A stretch of 64,000 nucleotides of DNA from an uncultured Ferrovum sp. (GCA_903909215.1 CAIVUX010000006.1:1-64000), one strand, 5' to 3'. Shown: positions 18,488-28,230, counted from the stretch's first letter. Notes: generated by a model not told the origin, from the letters alone. Numbers and translations are program-made.

Positions 18488-19048
18488 TTAGCCTGTAATA
18501 CGGCGACGGTAATCGCCCGTGGTGGTATCGATTTCAATTTTATCGCCGGTTTCACAAAATAAGGGTACGGCAATCTTGAAACCATTTTTAAGCGTGGCGG
18601 GCTTTAAAACCTTACCAGAAGTGTCGCCCCGTACGGCGGGTTCGGTGTATTCAATTTCACGCACCAGGGAATTGGGCAACTCAACGGAAATGGCACGGCC
18701 ATCGTAGAGGGTAATTTGCCCAGGCATACCGTCTTCTAAATAATTGATGGCGTCGCCCAAGCTGTCCACATCCATGTCGAAAGAATTGAAGTCGGCATCC
18801 ACAAACACATAAGTGGGATCGGCGTAGTAGGAGAAGGTGACTTCCTTACGCTCCAAGATCACTTGTTCCAGTTTGTCGTCAGCTTTAAACACCACTTCAC
18901 TGGCCGCGCCACTGAGCAGATTTTTAAGCTTCATCTTCATGACCGCAGAGCTGCGGCCACCTTTGTTGTATTCGGCTTTTTGAATCACCATGGGGTCTTT
19001 GCCCACCATGATGACGTTACCGGCGCGAAGTTCTTGTGCTTGTTTCAT
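18488..19048 (-). CDS. efp: translation elongation factor P (Arg32 type)
   Basis: A 186-aa EF-P, which rescues ribosomes stalled at polyproline. The KOW-like N-terminal domain has [17 protein letters not shown]. Counting from Met1, the tip residue is Arg32 and not Lys. In the family, Arg32 is rhamnosylated by EarP, and earP is the next gene upstream on the same strand. [16 protein letters not shown] and the C-terminal [16 protein letters not shown] are conserved. No epmA/epmB lysylation genes are in the window. Confidence 0.97.
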   Translation of the reverse strand: MKQAQELRAGNVIMVGKDPMVIQKAEYNKGGRSSAVMKMKLKNLLSGAASEVVFKADDKLEQVILERKEVTFSYYADPTYVFVDADFNSFDMDVDSLGDAINYLEDGMPGQITLYDGRAISVELPNSLVREIEYTEPAVRGDTSGKVLKPATLKNGFKIAVPLFCETGDKIEIDTTTGDYRRRITG

Positions 19049-19084
19049 GTCATACGTCCCTAAGGGAGTGAATTTAACCTAAAA

Positions 19085-20209
19085 TTATAGCAAATTAGCA
19101 GCAAACTTGGCAAGGTTGCTGGCCAAATCGCTTTGTTTTAACAGACTTTTAGACCAAGTTTCGGCATGTTCTTGTAGTGACGTCCAATCATTTTGCAAGG
19201 CGGTCCAAGCCACTCCGATATCCCCTTCCCCATTCCAAGCCATCGCCAATTGTCGATAACGCTTGCTTAAGCCCGTATTCCATCCCGCGGTGTAGCGATC
19301 GAGGAAGGCATTTAATTTAATCAAATGCGCGTCTTCCGCTTGGGGGTAAATATGCCAAACAAAAGGACGCGCAGCCCATTGCGCACGCACAAAAGAGTCT
19401 TCACCGCGCACAAAGTTAACGTTGGCCGCACGCAGCGGCGCATCAAAATCCACTTGGTCGCAGAAAGGGACCCATTTCATGTGCAAGTTGCCTACGACTG
19501 AAAGGCTGGCGTTTGCCGCACACTCTAGTTGCACGGCAGCCGCTGCTGCCAGAGGCGTGCCCTCACTAACCTCACAATAAATTGGAATCGGAGAATTCGC
19601 CCAGGTGTGAATCATCTCTTGTAGAGGTGCCCCTTCATAACCAAACAAGGTCACGCGCAACGAGGACGGAGTCGAACAGGGGGTCAGACCCCCCCCGGGG
19701 TCTGACCCCGGGGGGGGTCTGACCCCCTCGCGCAACAGGCCTCCGGTGCGCTCAGTAAAACCAGGGAAGAAAAAATAACGCGTGAGGTTCAGTCGTGTTT
19801 GTGGGGAAGGAAGCCCATGGCAGCCTTCTACCCACTCTTCAGCGCTTAAGTGTTCCAAGTTGATCCACAGTGACGCGCGCTGTTGTGCCGCCATGGCCAA
19901 CAAATATTCCTCGGGAAGCCCGCAGCCAAAGGTTTCTATCACAACAGCGGCGGGTTGTTGCAACAGTTGCCCCTGTTTTAATGGATCATGCGGCGCATAG
20001 CCGCATACGCAAAGAGTAACGCCTGCCACCACTTGCTCAGATTTTTGCGGATCGATGCGATGATCTAAGCGCGCTAAGGTGGCGCAATCATCAATGAGTA
20101 GGCGTACTTGAATACCCTGTTCGGCAGACAGCTGTCGGGACAGACGCCAGGCCACGCCGGCATCGCCAAAGTTGTCCACCACTCGGCAAAAAATATCCCA
20201 GCGCTGCAT
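19085..20209 (-). CDS. earP: EF-P arginine rhamnosyltransferase EarP
   Basis: Inverting glycosyltransferase that adds rhamnose from dTDP-rhamnose to Arg32 of EF-P. The N-terminus WDIFCRVVDNFGDAGVAWRL carries the conserved DNFGD block with catalytic Asp. The C-terminal FVWHIYPQAEDAHLIKLNAF is the nucleotide-sugar binding motif. The start at 20209 (MQRWDIF) gives 374 aa; the longer open frame to 20326 would overlap the neighbouring gene. Residues about 161-177 ([16 protein letters not shown]) are encoded by a triple repeat array inserted in frame, near the middle between the two Rossmann-like domains. Activity may survive but is untested. Confidence 0.93.
   Translation of the reverse strand: MQRWDIFCRVVDNFGDAGVAWRLSRQLSAEQGIQVRLLIDDCATLARLDHRIDPQKSEQVVAGVTLCVCGYAPHDPLKQGQLLQQPAAVVIETFGCGLPEEYLLAMAAQQRASLWINLEHLSAEEWVEGCHGLPSPQTRLNLTRYFFFPGFTERTGGLLREGVRPPPGSDPGGGLTPCSTPSSLRVTLFGYEGAPLQEMIHTWANSPIPIYCEVSEGTPLAAAAAVQLECAANASLSVVGNLHMKWVPFCDQVDFDAPLRAANVNFVRGEDSFVRAQWAARPFVWHIYPQAEDAHLIKLNAFLDRYTAGWNTGLSKRYRQLAMAWNGEGDIGVAWTALQNDWTSLQEHAETWSKSLLKQSDLASNLAKFAANLL
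19680..19726. repeat. triple 13-bp palindrome array inside earP
   Basis: Exact copies at 19680-19692, 19697-19709 and 19714-19726 with spacers CCCC and GGGG. It is identical over 47 bp to the array at 5792-5838. It is read through in frame by earP. Confidence 0.95.
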
Positions 20210-20240
20210 GGGGTTCACAGAAAATAAAATTAAGGAATTC

Positions 20241-20657
20241 TTAAGACAACTTAAAGGTTGCAGCCAATGCCGCGCCAGCCTCGGCAATAATGCCGTCTTG
20301 CGCGGATTGCACACCCGACACACCAATCGCCCCGATCAGTTCACCGTCCACCATTAAAGGCAGCCCGCCTTCCACAGGCAAGGCCCCCGGGAGGTTTAGC
20401 ATCACCAAACGACCGCCGGTTACAATCTCTTCAAATTTTTTGGTGGGGCGGCGAAACAAATAGGCGCTGCGTGCTTTCTCTTGCGCCACCTGCACAGAGC
20501 CCAACTGCGTACGGTCCATGCGTTCAAGGTACATGAGATGCCCGCCTTCATCGAGTACGGCAATCACCACGTTCCAGTTGTTGTCCACGGCCTTGGCACG
20601 CGCAGCGGCGGCAATTGCTTTGGCGTCTTCTAATGTAAGGGCAAATTTGTTATACAT
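20241..20657 (-). CDS. GlcG/HbpS family (heme-degrading domain) protein
   Basis: A 138-aa protein of the DUF336/GlcG-HbpS family. The pattern is LTLEDAKAIAAAARAKA, VVIAVLDEGGHLMYLERMD and PTKKFEEIVTGGR. GALPVEGGLPLMVDGELIGA and IGVSGVQSAQDGIIAEAG follow. Some family members bind heme or cobalamin; others are of unknown role beside glycolate or diol genes. It lies at the downstream end of the porin/MFS/outer-membrane-barrel cluster on the same strand and 31 bp upstream of earP. Confidence 0.85.
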   Translation of the reverse strand: MYNKFALTLEDAKAIAAAARAKAVDNNWNVVIAVLDEGGHLMYLERMDRTQLGSVQVAQEKARSAYLFRRPTKKFEEIVTGGRLVMLNLPGALPVEGGLPLMVDGELIGAIGVSGVQSAQDGIIAEAGAALAATFKLS

Positions 20658-20678
20658 AGATTTAAATTCCTTCCGTCT

Positions 20679-20879
20679 TTACAACGTTTCAGGTTTGTTT
20701 ATCACGAACAGTGCGTAGGTGACATCATGCACCATTTTTACCAGTTCACGGTCATCCAACTCCTTACCCACAGTTGGATGGGTACTAAAGGTCATCTGGT
20801 AAGCGTTATTAAGATACAGCTTGACCTCAGCGGTTAGGTAAGTCACTTTACCATTATTAGTGGGAAAACCGTGATGCAA
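20679..20879 (-). CDS. small hypothetical protein, 66 aa
   Basis: Not recognised. The open frame would begin with TTG at 20879, preceded by GGAGAGG at about 4-5 nt, a fair ribosome-binding site. The product is soluble-looking (LTAEVKLYLNNAYQMTFSTH, then ELDDRELVKMVHDVTYALFV). It lies between the OprB-type porin and the GlcG-family gene on the same strand, with 21 bp to the latter. No signal peptide, membrane segment or known motif was seen. It could be a real small gene of this operon or a chance frame. Confidence 0.4.
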   Translation of the reverse strand: MHHGFPTNNGKVTYLTAEVKLYLNNAYQMTFSTHPTVGKELDDRELVKMVHDVTYALFVINKPETL

Positions 20880-20943
20880 CCCCCCTCTCCAACCTTAGTT
20901 ATTGGCGCCGCCCAAGAAACATTCAATAACATAAACCCGGGCC

Positions 20944-22290
20944 TCAAAATTCCCCGTGAAACCTTAGGCTGTAAACATTGACTGGACCGCGATCCTGATT
21001 GTAGGCCGGGTTTTGAATACGCTGCCAATCAGCACTGACATGCACGCCAGGAATAATGCCCAAACGATAGTATGTTTCAAACACTGCTTCTGGTGCGTAG
21101 TTGAATTTCACTATGCCAGACAGGGCGTCCCCAATAAACAAATCTAAATTTCCTGCCGCTAAAAACGCTTGGCGATACTGATTGATTTCGTTGCGAATCA
21201 ACCCCATTCCAACGCCGTCTGAGGGGCGATGCCAAAGCTTGCCGTCAAAGACCAAGCCGGTGCTAAAACTGCTATCGGCTTCAGTAAAGGCCATGGTTTC
21301 GTAATGCCCGCCACTCCAGAAAACGCGTGCGAACAGACCGATATCAGGTGTCACTGCTTGCTGCAAGTTAAGCCCCGCCCCGCCGCGTTTGGCATCGGAT
21401 TTGGGTGCTGTTTCGATACTGACACCGCTTTGGTTGAGAAATTGTGAATAGTCCGCCAGCTTCATGCGTCCCTGATAAGCCAAGAATTTAAGCGCACCGC
21501 CATCCCAGCGCCGCTCCAGTTCCCAATTAACACCAAAATGCTGACCCATTGAAGCATCAATTTCCAATTGATTGGGCAAGCGCGGCATGGCAAACCAACC
21601 GGCGCGCGTGGACCAATTATCCCAATTCAATTCACTGGCTACACCCCAGGTATAACCGCGCGCATCGGCGGCAAAATCGTAAGCGCAATGGGTCATAAAG
21701 CACCAGTTAAGAAACTGATCATCTGACTTATGGACGTAATCGTTATCGTCAAATATCCCCAGCAGATCCATTTTCCCCACGCTCACGTTGATGCGTCGGC
21801 GGGTTGATTCGCGTGCAAACTGATGAGCGTCAGAACCAATGCTTTGCGTCTCGCCTCCCAGATCCCAAGAATGCGTAACAAAACCCAATGCCATATAACT
21901 GACAAAGCGATTCTCCATGATGCGCTGCATATCGTTATTGGTTAGTGCCGCCAAACCACCGGCATTACTCAGGGGAATACCGCGAATGGTTTCGAGGCGC
22001 GCCCAAAATTCAGTGGAAGAGGTTAGCGCATAGCCCAGATTAATGCCCATTACGCTTGAATAGGAGTGCTCAGATGAAGAGGTAAAACTATTAACACCAT
22101 CGGCACCCACCGAGTGAAACGCCGCATGCTGCTGCCCAATCACCGTCACATCGCCATGAATGGCCCAGTTACTGGAGGTGAAATCCGGTGCCGTAATAAA
22201 TTCATCCGCGTGCGCCATAGCGCCCGTGCACCACATCGCCACACAGCCTGCCGCCCATAACCCACCACACCAATTCTTTAATCGGCTCAT
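20944..22290 (-). CDS. OprB-type carbohydrate-selective porin
   Basis: A 448-aa outer-membrane beta-barrel with a signal peptide (ending GAMAHA). The N-terminal part has NWAIHGDVTVIGQQHAAF, and the C-terminal end has QRIQNPAYNQDRGPVNVYSL followed by RFHGEF with a terminal Phe. Both fit the OprB family, whose members let sugars or other small organic solutes across the outer membrane. Two cysteines (WCFMTHC) may form a loop disulfide. The gene starts inside the last codons of the MFS gene (4-bp overlap), so porin and carrier are probably coexpressed and move the same solute. Confidence 0.85.
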   Translation of the reverse strand: MSRLKNWCGGLWAAGCVAMWCTGAMAHADEFITAPDFTSSNWAIHGDVTVIGQQHAAFHSVGADGVNSFTSSSEHSYSSVMGINLGYALTSSTEFWARLETIRGIPLSNAGGLAALTNNDMQRIMENRFVSYMALGFVTHSWDLGGETQSIGSDAHQFARESTRRRINVSVGKMDLLGIFDDNDYVHKSDDQFLNWCFMTHCAYDFAADARGYTWGVASELNWDNWSTRAGWFAMPRLPNQLEIDASMGQHFGVNWELERRWDGGALKFLAYQGRMKLADYSQFLNQSGVSIETAPKSDAKRGGAGLNLQQAVTPDIGLFARVFWSGGHYETMAFTEADSSFSTGLVFDGKLWHRPSDGVGMGLIRNEINQYRQAFLAAGNLDLFIGDALSGIVKFNYAPEAVFETYYRLGIIPGVHVSADWQRIQNPAYNQDRGPVNVYSLRFHGEF

Positions 22291-23498
22291 TCACTCACCG
22301 ACAACGCCGTTAAAATAGCCATCCCTTGCAATAGCGCTACACCGAACAGGACCGCAGAAAAATGCGCCCCGTCCATGAGGGGCCCAAACATTAGGGGCGA
22401 CATAGCCAAACCGGTATCCAGCCCCGAGTACACAAAACCGTACACGCGCCCTAGGGCGCTATGCCCCAAGGAATGAGCGGTGGCTTCGCGCACCATCAAA
22501 TCCCGTGAGGGGCTGGCGATACCCACACCAAACCCCATAATGCTGAGCAATGCAATCACGCTCCAAGCCGGCGGCACAGCAGTGGCCACCAAGGCCGCCA
22601 TTAACGCTCCCACGGCCAATGCTGCGGCAATAATACGCCCATGGGAACGCGCCTTGCTGGCCAGAAAACCACCCACCACCACACCCGCACTGCTGCCCAA
22701 CAAATAACCGGTTAGGCAAGCCGTGGCCGCTGCTAAGGAAAGGCCGTAGAGATTGGACAGTAATGGGGCTACGTAATTTTGCAAGGCCCCAAAAGCGGTG
22801 GTGGAAAAGAAAAAGAAAGCAAAACTCATCCACACCGCACGCACTTTCATGAAGGCAAATAAGGAGGACGTGTTAGGGGTCTGACCCCGAACGGCATGGC
22901 TGGGGATTAATTCATAATGAAGCAGATGACGCTGTGAGATGAGCAGAGCCAGGGTGCATAATGCAATGATACTGGCCACTAAGCCGGCCACATGCCAATT
23001 GGCGAGGCTTGCCACGCCCAACATCAACGGGGGGGCAGCGGCCCAACCCAAGTTGCCTGCCAAGCTGTGCATAGAAAATGCATGAGCCAAACGTGGGCGT
23101 GACACACGGCGGTTTAAAATGGAGTAATCCACAGGATGGAACACCGCGTTACCAGAGCCGGCTAAAAGTGCGGCCACCATCAATAAGTGATAGCTGCTGG
23201 CCAAAAAGACCACCAAACCGGATAGTGCTAAAAAGGTCATCCCCCCATACAGCACGCGCGCAGCACCCAAGCGATCCACCACAAACCCACTCAAGGCTTG
23301 CCCCACACCGGAAGCCACAAAGAACACCGTCATCAAGAGCCCTGCTTCGGTATACGAAAGACCAAAGTCGCGAATAAAGAAAGGGAACAAGGATGGCAGC
23401 ATGAGATGAAAGAAATGCGACGTGCCGTGCGCCCAGGACACCAACGAAATAGTGGGAATATCTTGCTTGGCCGTGAGTTCTGTTGCAACAGTGGTCAT
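22287..23498 (-). CDS. major facilitator superfamily transporter
   Basis: A 403-aa carrier with about 12 membrane segments. The motif-A-like loop between helices 2 and 3 reads GFVVDRLGAARVLYGG. The group resembles FsmR/YfnC-type MFS proteins, but the substrate is unknown. One 13-bp repeat (22876-22888) encodes RGQTP at residues about 204-208, in the cytoplasmic loop between the two six-helix halves, where an insertion is tolerable. It overlaps the porin gene by 4 bp and follows an outer-membrane barrel gene by 9 bp. Confidence 0.88.
   Translation of the reverse strand: MTTVATELTAKQDIPTISLVSWAHGTSHFFHLMLPSLFPFFIRDFGLSYTEAGLLMTVFFVASGVGQALSGFVVDRLGAARVLYGGMTFLALSGLVVFLASSYHLLMVAALLAGSGNAVFHPVDYSILNRRVSRPRLAHAFSMHSLAGNLGWAAAPPLMLGVASLANWHVAGLVASIIALCTLALLISQRHLLHYELIPSHAVRGQTPNTSSLFAFMKVRAVWMSFAFFFFSTTAFGALQNYVAPLLSNLYGLSLAAATACLTGYLLGSSAGVVVGGFLASKARSHGRIIAAALAVGALMAALVATAVPPAWSVIALLSIMGFGVGIASPSRDLMVREATAHSLGHSALGRVYGFVYSGLDTGLAMSPLMFGPLMDGAHFSAVLFGVALLQGMAILTALSVSE
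22876..22888. repeat. 13-bp palindrome inside the MFS gene
   Basis: Exact copy read in frame as part of AVRGQTPN in the central loop of the transporter. Confidence 0.9.
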
Positions 23499-23507
23499 GC
23501 GCGGCTC

Positions 23508-24281
23508 TTATTTAAATGGAATTTCAAATATACCCTTAATGGTCCAATGATCGGCATCGCCCATAAACCCTCTGCCAACCCCAAAATTAAACACCCAGGG
23601 GGCGCGATCTACATCCATCACCCAATACAGGGTATGACTTTGATTGCCTCTCTCCAGGCCATTAAACAGCCTGCCAAAATCCACGTAATACTCAAGCCCA
23701 CTGGCGAAGCCTTCTGTCAGCGTGCGCGACAGTTTAAAACTGGGCATAAATTCAGGACCATTCTCCCGATACCCGGCACGTAGGGCATATTCCACAATAG
23801 GGTTAGTGATGAACAACCAATTCTCTGTGCGATACCCCACAATGGGTTGCAAAGACAAAATGTTCTGCTCTTCGGCGTATTGCGTCCTAAAGGCCGTTAT
23901 TTCGCCATTCAGGCCATAAAACAACCCACCTTTAGGCGCGGCGTGAGGAATCCATTTCAAGCGAAAGCTGGGGCCGGCGAATTGCGTATCGCCACCTGCG
24001 TTGCGCACCACCGGGAGATAAAGCCCTGCCTCCAAAGCGGGTGTGAGCCCATAACTCACTTCCACGGTACTGCGCTGCCCGTGCATGGAACCCACTTCAC
24101 CTGGGTAACTGGGCAATTGACCGCTTGGGGTACTGTTGAGGTGCAGCTCTAACCCCCACTCGCCAACCTTATTAATACTGTCGTCATACACCTGAATTTC
24201 ATCAGGCAACGAACACCGGGCTCCAGAGGCAGCCAATACCATTGCGGCACCGATGATGCCTACACATTGTTTCAAATTCAT
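23508..24281 (-). CDS. predicted outer-membrane beta-barrel protein
   Basis: A 257-aa protein with a signal peptide (MNLKQCVGIIGAAMVLAASG). A series of amphipathic, aromatic-rich strands follows (VEVSYGLTPALEAGLYLPVV, PIVGYRTENWLFITNP, WVFNFGVGRGFMG), and the protein ends in IFEIPFK. This looks like a small barrel of the type often annotated as a transporter or copper/phenol-pathway outer-membrane protein; the exact family was not identified. It is the first gene of the minus-strand cluster with the MFS carrier and the OprB-type porin. A strong terminator of pntB lies upstream. Confidence 0.6.
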   Translation of the reverse strand: MNLKQCVGIIGAAMVLAASGARCSLPDEIQVYDDSINKVGEWGLELHLNSTPSGQLPSYPGEVGSMHGQRSTVEVSYGLTPALEAGLYLPVVRNAGGDTQFAGPSFRLKWIPHAAPKGGLFYGLNGEITAFRTQYAEEQNILSLQPIVGYRTENWLFITNPIVEYALRAGYRENGPEFMPSFKLSRTLTEGFASGLEYYVDFGRLFNGLERGNQSHTLYWVMDVDRAPWVFNFGVGRGFMGDADHWTIKGIFEIPFK

Positions 24282-24332
24282 GAAAATTTTGCCGCCCCAA
24301 TTCGTTTAGAAAGCGATTATAGCAAGCCCAAG

Positions 24333-24367
24333 AAAAAACCCCCGAGCATTCCTGCAACGGGGGTTTT
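24333..24367 (-). terminator. rho-independent terminator after pntB
   Basis: 10-bp arms AAAACCCCCG and CGGGGGTTTT with a 13-nt loop. On the minus strand the stem is followed by a run of six T. It ends the pntAB transcript. Confidence 0.85.
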
Positions 24368-24386
24368 GGTACGCCGCTTGAGTGTA

Positions 24387-25775
24387 TTAAGCTGGAATAT
24401 GCGCCAGGATGTCGTCCACACTCTTTTTCGCATCGCCAAAGAGCATGCGGGTGTTTTCCTTAAAGAACAGGGGGTTGTCCACGCCAGCATAGCCTGTGGC
24501 CATGCTGCGCTTAAACACCACCACGGTTTTGGCCTTCCACACTTCCAAAACCGGCATGCCGGCGATGGGGCTGTTGGGGTCGTCCTGTGCGCTGGGGTTT
24601 ACGATGTCGTTGGCGCCCACCACCAACACCGCATCGGTATTGGGGAAGTCGGCGTTAATTTCATCCATTTCCATCACAATGTCGTAGGGCACTTTGGCTT
24701 CAGCGAGCAACACATTCATGTGCCCTGGCAAACGCCCTGCCACTGGGTGAATGGCAAAGCGCACTTTAATGCCCTTGGCGCGCAACCGTTTGGTAATTTC
24801 ACTAATTACACCCTGCGCTTGCGCCACCGCCATGCCGTAACCGGGCACGATAATCACTTCGCGCGCTTCAGTGAGCAACTCACCGGTATCCGCCGCACTG
24901 ATGGCGACCACTTCTCCTTCCACAGCAGCGGCGCTGGTGCCGCCGCCGGTACCAAAGCCGCCCAAAATCACGCTGACAAAACTGCGGTTCATGGCGCGAC
25001 ACATAATATAGGAGAGGATGGCACCACTGCTGCCCACCAAGGCACCGGTCACAATCAACAAATCATTGGAGAGCATAAAACCTGTGGCCGCTGCAGCCCA
25101 ACCAGAATAGCTGTTCAGCATGGACACCACCACCGGCATATCCGCGCCGCCAATGGCCATTACCAAATGAACGCCAATCAAGAAAGCGATGGCGGTCATG
25201 ATCAGTAGTGCCGTAAGGCCGCTGGTGCCTTCGGCATTCATAAACACATAACCCAAATAAATGGATGCAATGATGCCCGCTAGATTAAGCCAATGGCGTG
25301 CCGGTAAAGTAAGCGGTTTACCAGAAATACTGCCGCGCAATTTACCGAAGGCAATAATGGATCCCGTAAAGGTGATGGCGCCAATAAACACCCCTAAGAA
25401 AATTTCCACTTCGTGGATGGTTTTATCGGCTCCTTCAAAATGCGCGTGAGGGTCCAGATAACTGGCGTAACCCACGAGCGTTGCCGCCAATCCCACAAAG
25501 CTGTGCAAAGAAGCCACCAGTTCGGGCATCTGCGTCATTTCTACCCGCACCGCCAACACCCAACCCACCACCGCACCCACAGCAATGGCTGGCAGCAATA
25601 AGGTAAAGCCCGTCACTTGTGCACCTAAAATGGTGGCAAAAATAGCCAAAGCCATGCCCAATGCGCCGTAGGCATTACCGCGCCGCGCTGTTTCTTGTTG
25701 GGATAAACCACCCAAACTTAAGATAAACAGAATTGCTGCTGCAATATAGGAAACCGTCATTAATCCATTTATCAT
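24387..25775 (-). CDS. pntB: NAD(P) transhydrogenase subunit beta
   Basis: A 462-aa membrane subunit of proton-translocating transhydrogenase, which makes NADPH from NADH using proton motive force. The N-terminal half has many membrane helices. The C-terminal NADP-binding domain (dIII) has [40 protein letters not shown] and [20 protein letters not shown]. It is followed by [11 protein letters not shown] and the Lys/Ser-rich phosphate site [12 protein letters not shown]. It lies 11 bp after pntA. Confidence 0.97.
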   Translation of the reverse strand: MINGLMTVSYIAAAILFILSLGGLSQQETARRGNAYGALGMALAIFATILGAQVTGFTLLLPAIAVGAVVGWVLAVRVEMTQMPELVASLHSFVGLAATLVGYASYLDPHAHFEGADKTIHEVEIFLGVFIGAITFTGSIIAFGKLRGSISGKPLTLPARHWLNLAGIIASIYLGYVFMNAEGTSGLTALLIMTAIAFLIGVHLVMAIGGADMPVVVSMLNSYSGWAAAATGFMLSNDLLIVTGALVGSSGAILSYIMCRAMNRSFVSVILGGFGTGGGTSAAAVEGEVVAISAADTGELLTEAREVIIVPGYGMAVAQAQGVISEITKRLRAKGIKVRFAIHPVAGRLPGHMNVLLAEAKVPYDIVMEMDEINADFPNTDAVLVVGANDIVNPSAQDDPNSPIAGMPVLEVWKAKTVVVFKRSMATGYAGVDNPLFFKENTRMLFGDAKKSVDDILAHIPA

Positions 25776-25786
25776 TTCTCGGCCCC

Positions 25787-27361
25787 TTAATCTTTACGGA
25801 ACATATTCAACATGCGCTGAGTGACGCGAAAGCCACCCGAGATGTTGATGGTGGCAATGAGGACAGAAACTGTGGCCAACACCTTAACCACCATGTCGCT
25901 ACTCGACACTTGCAGCAGCGCACCGATAACAATAATGCCGCTAATGGCATTGGTTACACTCATGAGTGGGGTATGTAAGGCGGGCTTGACATTCCATACC
26001 ACCTGATAGCCAATAAAGCACGCCAGCACAAACACCGTGAAATGCGGCAAGAACGCTGCAGGCGCGTAGGCACCAATAAAACCAAACACCAAGGCACCCA
26101 CTACGGTCATGGTGACCAAACTGCGCACGGTGGCCGGTGCGGATGATTCGCCATGCTTGGGGGCTGCGGCGGGCATGGCCCCTGCAGGCTTAGCCGGTGC
26201 TATGGCCACCACTTTGGGTGGTGGTGCGGGCCAAGTCAGCGCGCCGTTATGGACCACCGTGGCACCACGAATCACATCATCTTCCATGTTCACCACCATC
26301 ACGCCATCTTTGGCAGGCGTAAGATCGGTGAGCAAATGGCGCAGGTTGGTGCCGTACAGTTGACTGGATTGAGTGGCCAGGCGACTGGGTAAATCCGTAT
26401 AACCAATCACCGACACACCATTCACCACAGCCACTTGCCCGGGCACAGTGCATTCACAATTGCCCCCTTGCTCGGCAGCCAAATCCACGATGACGCTACC
26501 GGACTTCATAGACGCCACCATCTCGGCAGTAATCAATTTGGGAGCGGGTTTGCCGGGGATTAAAGCGGTGGTGACAATAATATCCACGTCCCGGGCTTGT
26601 TGGGCGAAGAGCGCCATTTCGGCTTTAATAAACTCCGGGCTCATTTGTTTGGCATAACCGCCCGTACCCGAACCCTCTTCCACAAAATCCATTTCTAAAA
26701 ATTCAGCGCCCATACTTTCAATTTGTTGCTTCACTTCAGGGCGCGTGTCAAAGGCGCGCACGATGGCGCCCATGCTGCGCGCAGCACCAATGGCAGAAAG
26801 GCCCGCCACACCCGCGCCGATCACCATCACTTTGGCAGGCAGAACTTTGCCAGCGGCGGTAATTTGTCCGGTAAAGAAGCGGCCGAAATGCTGCGCGGCT
26901 TCAACAATGGCGCGATAACCGGCGATATTGGCCATGGAGCTTAAGGCATCCATTTTTTGTGCGCGGGAAATCCGCGGAATGCTGTCCATGGCCATGGCAG
27001 TGGCGCCGCGGGCTTTAATTCTTTGTAATAAGTCGGGGTTTTGTGCGGGCCAAATAAAACTGATGAGTGTTTTACCGGGGGACAGCAGTTCGCATTCGTC
27101 AACGCCCAATAGCGTATTCATTTCTGGGGCGCGCACTTTTAAAATGATGTCGGCGTTACTCCACAGCGAGCGCGTATCAGGTACGATCTCAACACCCACT
27201 GCGGCATACAACACATCCGCCAATTGTGATTGCAAGCCTGCACCAGATTCTAAGGAAACCTTGAAACCCAGTTTGATGAGTTGTGTGGCACTCTCTGGTG
27301 TGGCCGCAACGCGCCGTTCCCCAGAATGCACTTCACGGGGGATTCCAATCATCATGGTCAT
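25787..27361 (-). CDS. pntA: NAD(P) transhydrogenase subunit alpha
   Basis: A 524-aa fused alpha subunit, with the NAD-binding domain I at the N-terminus ([40 protein letters not shown]). A Pro/Ala-rich linker follows near residue 390 and then four membrane helices. Many bacteria split this into PntAA and PntAB; here it is a single protein as in Escherichia coli. It pairs with pntB directly downstream. Confidence 0.97.
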   Translation of the reverse strand: MTMMIGIPREVHSGERRVAATPESATQLIKLGFKVSLESGAGLQSQLADVLYAAVGVEIVPDTRSLWSNADIILKVRAPEMNTLLGVDECELLSPGKTLISFIWPAQNPDLLQRIKARGATAMAMDSIPRISRAQKMDALSSMANIAGYRAIVEAAQHFGRFFTGQITAAGKVLPAKVMVIGAGVAGLSAIGAARSMGAIVRAFDTRPEVKQQIESMGAEFLEMDFVEEGSGTGGYAKQMSPEFIKAEMALFAQQARDVDIIVTTALIPGKPAPKLITAEMVASMKSGSVIVDLAAEQGGNCECTVPGQVAVVNGVSVIGYTDLPSRLATQSSQLYGTNLRHLLTDLTPAKDGVMVVNMEDDVIRGATVVHNGALTWPAPPPKVVAIAPAKPAGAMPAAAPKHGESSAPATVRSLVTMTVVGALVFGFIGAYAPAAFLPHFTVFVLACFIGYQVVWNVKPALHTPLMSVTNAISGIIVIGALLQVSSSDMVVKVLATVSVLIATINISGGFRVTQRMLNMFRKD

Positions 27362-27430
27362 GTAAAACTCCCTATTAAAGGTGTGGCAAGGTCTTGATAG
27401 CCTCGCTGATTGAACATTCTAACGCGAGCC

Positions 27431-27997
27431 CTAGGCTCTTGGACAGTCCGGCACCGCATTTTGCAAGCGTTGCCAATCAAAAAAGAGGCCGGGGTCGGTT
27501 TTACGACCGGGAGCAATCTGTTCGTGGCCCACCCATGCGGTTAAAGGGTAGACAGAGTACAGGCTATTGGCCAGCGCAATCAATACCTCGTATTGCGCAT
27601 TTTCAAAGGGTTGGGTATCGCAACCCTCCAATTCAATGCCAATAGAAAAATCATTACAGCCTGGGCGTCCCTGCCAATGCGACACACCTGCATGCCATGC
27701 TCGGTTTAAACACGAAACAAACTGGATCAACTCACCATCGCGTCGAATTAAAAAATGAGACGAGACGCGCAAGCCTTGCAAGTGGCGGTACTCGGCACGA
27801 TGCGTGCAATCCAGTTGATTGGTAAAAAGATGGATGATGTCATCGCCCCCAAACACATTGGGCGGCAAGCTGATGTTGTGAATAACAGCCAAAGAAAGTC
27901 GTTCTCCCGCCGGACGGGCATCACAATTGGGCGAAGAAATTTGACGCGCGCGCTGCACAAACCCATGCAAATCCACCGGAAACACCAAACTGCTCAC
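27431..27997 (-). CDS. ampD: 1,6-anhydro-N-acetylmuramyl-L-alanine amidase AmpD
   Basis: A 188-aa cytoplasmic zinc amidase that strips the peptide from anhydromuropeptides during wall recycling. Zinc ligands are visible as H40 in LAVIHNISLPP, His in WHAGVSHW, and the C-terminal VGHEQIAPGRKTDPG with the conserved Lys and Asp. FSIGIELEG is also conserved. It overlaps the small PP0621-type gene by 4 bp. The link to beta-lactamase regulation known in enterics is not implied by anything nearby. Confidence 0.95.
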   Translation of the reverse strand: MSSLVFPVDLHGFVQRARQISSPNCDARPAGERLSLAVIHNISLPPNVFGGDDIIHLFTNQLDCTHRAEYRHLQGLRVSSHFLIRRDGELIQFVSCLNRAWHAGVSHWQGRPGCNDFSIGIELEGCDTQPFENAQYEVLIALANSLYSVYPLTAWVGHEQIAPGRKTDPGLFFDWQRLQNAVPDCPRA

Positions 27998-28230
27998 GGA
28001 TTAGGGCCCGCTTTCCGATGGGTTTCTCCACAATAGGCCAGATCGCCTTGAAACAGGGCTTCTGAACGCAACACAAACACACCACAATGGGCGCAACGCA
28101 CCATGTCCTGTGCGTTCGGGTCGCGCGGTGCGTCCTGCGGGGTGGAATGTGTGGAGAAGCGCTTTAACAGAGGCGGCAGATATTTAAAAGCCAGCCAAAT
28201 GAGAAGGCCCCAAAGCAGTAATTTAACCAT
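27994..28230 (-). CDS. PP0621 family small membrane-anchored zinc-ribbon protein
   Basis: A 78-aa protein with an N-terminal membrane segment (LLLWGLLIWLAFKYLPPLL) and a short zinc-ribbon-like CAHCGVFVLRSEALFQGDLAYC (two Cys near each end of the motif, plus His). It matches the PP0621-type proteins often found beside ampD or two-component genes. Function is not known. It overlaps ampD by 4 bp and diverges from the EamA transporter. Confidence 0.75.
   Translation of the reverse strand: MVKLLLWGLLIWLAFKYLPPLLKRFSTHSTPQDAPRDPNAQDMVRCAHCGVFVLRSEALFQGDLAYCGETHRKAGPNP

Noticed and set aside
24267-25208. 313-aa open frame on the plus strand, rich in His
   Set aside because: It is antisense to pntB and has a composition typical of a shadow frame, with many His and Gln and no known motif.
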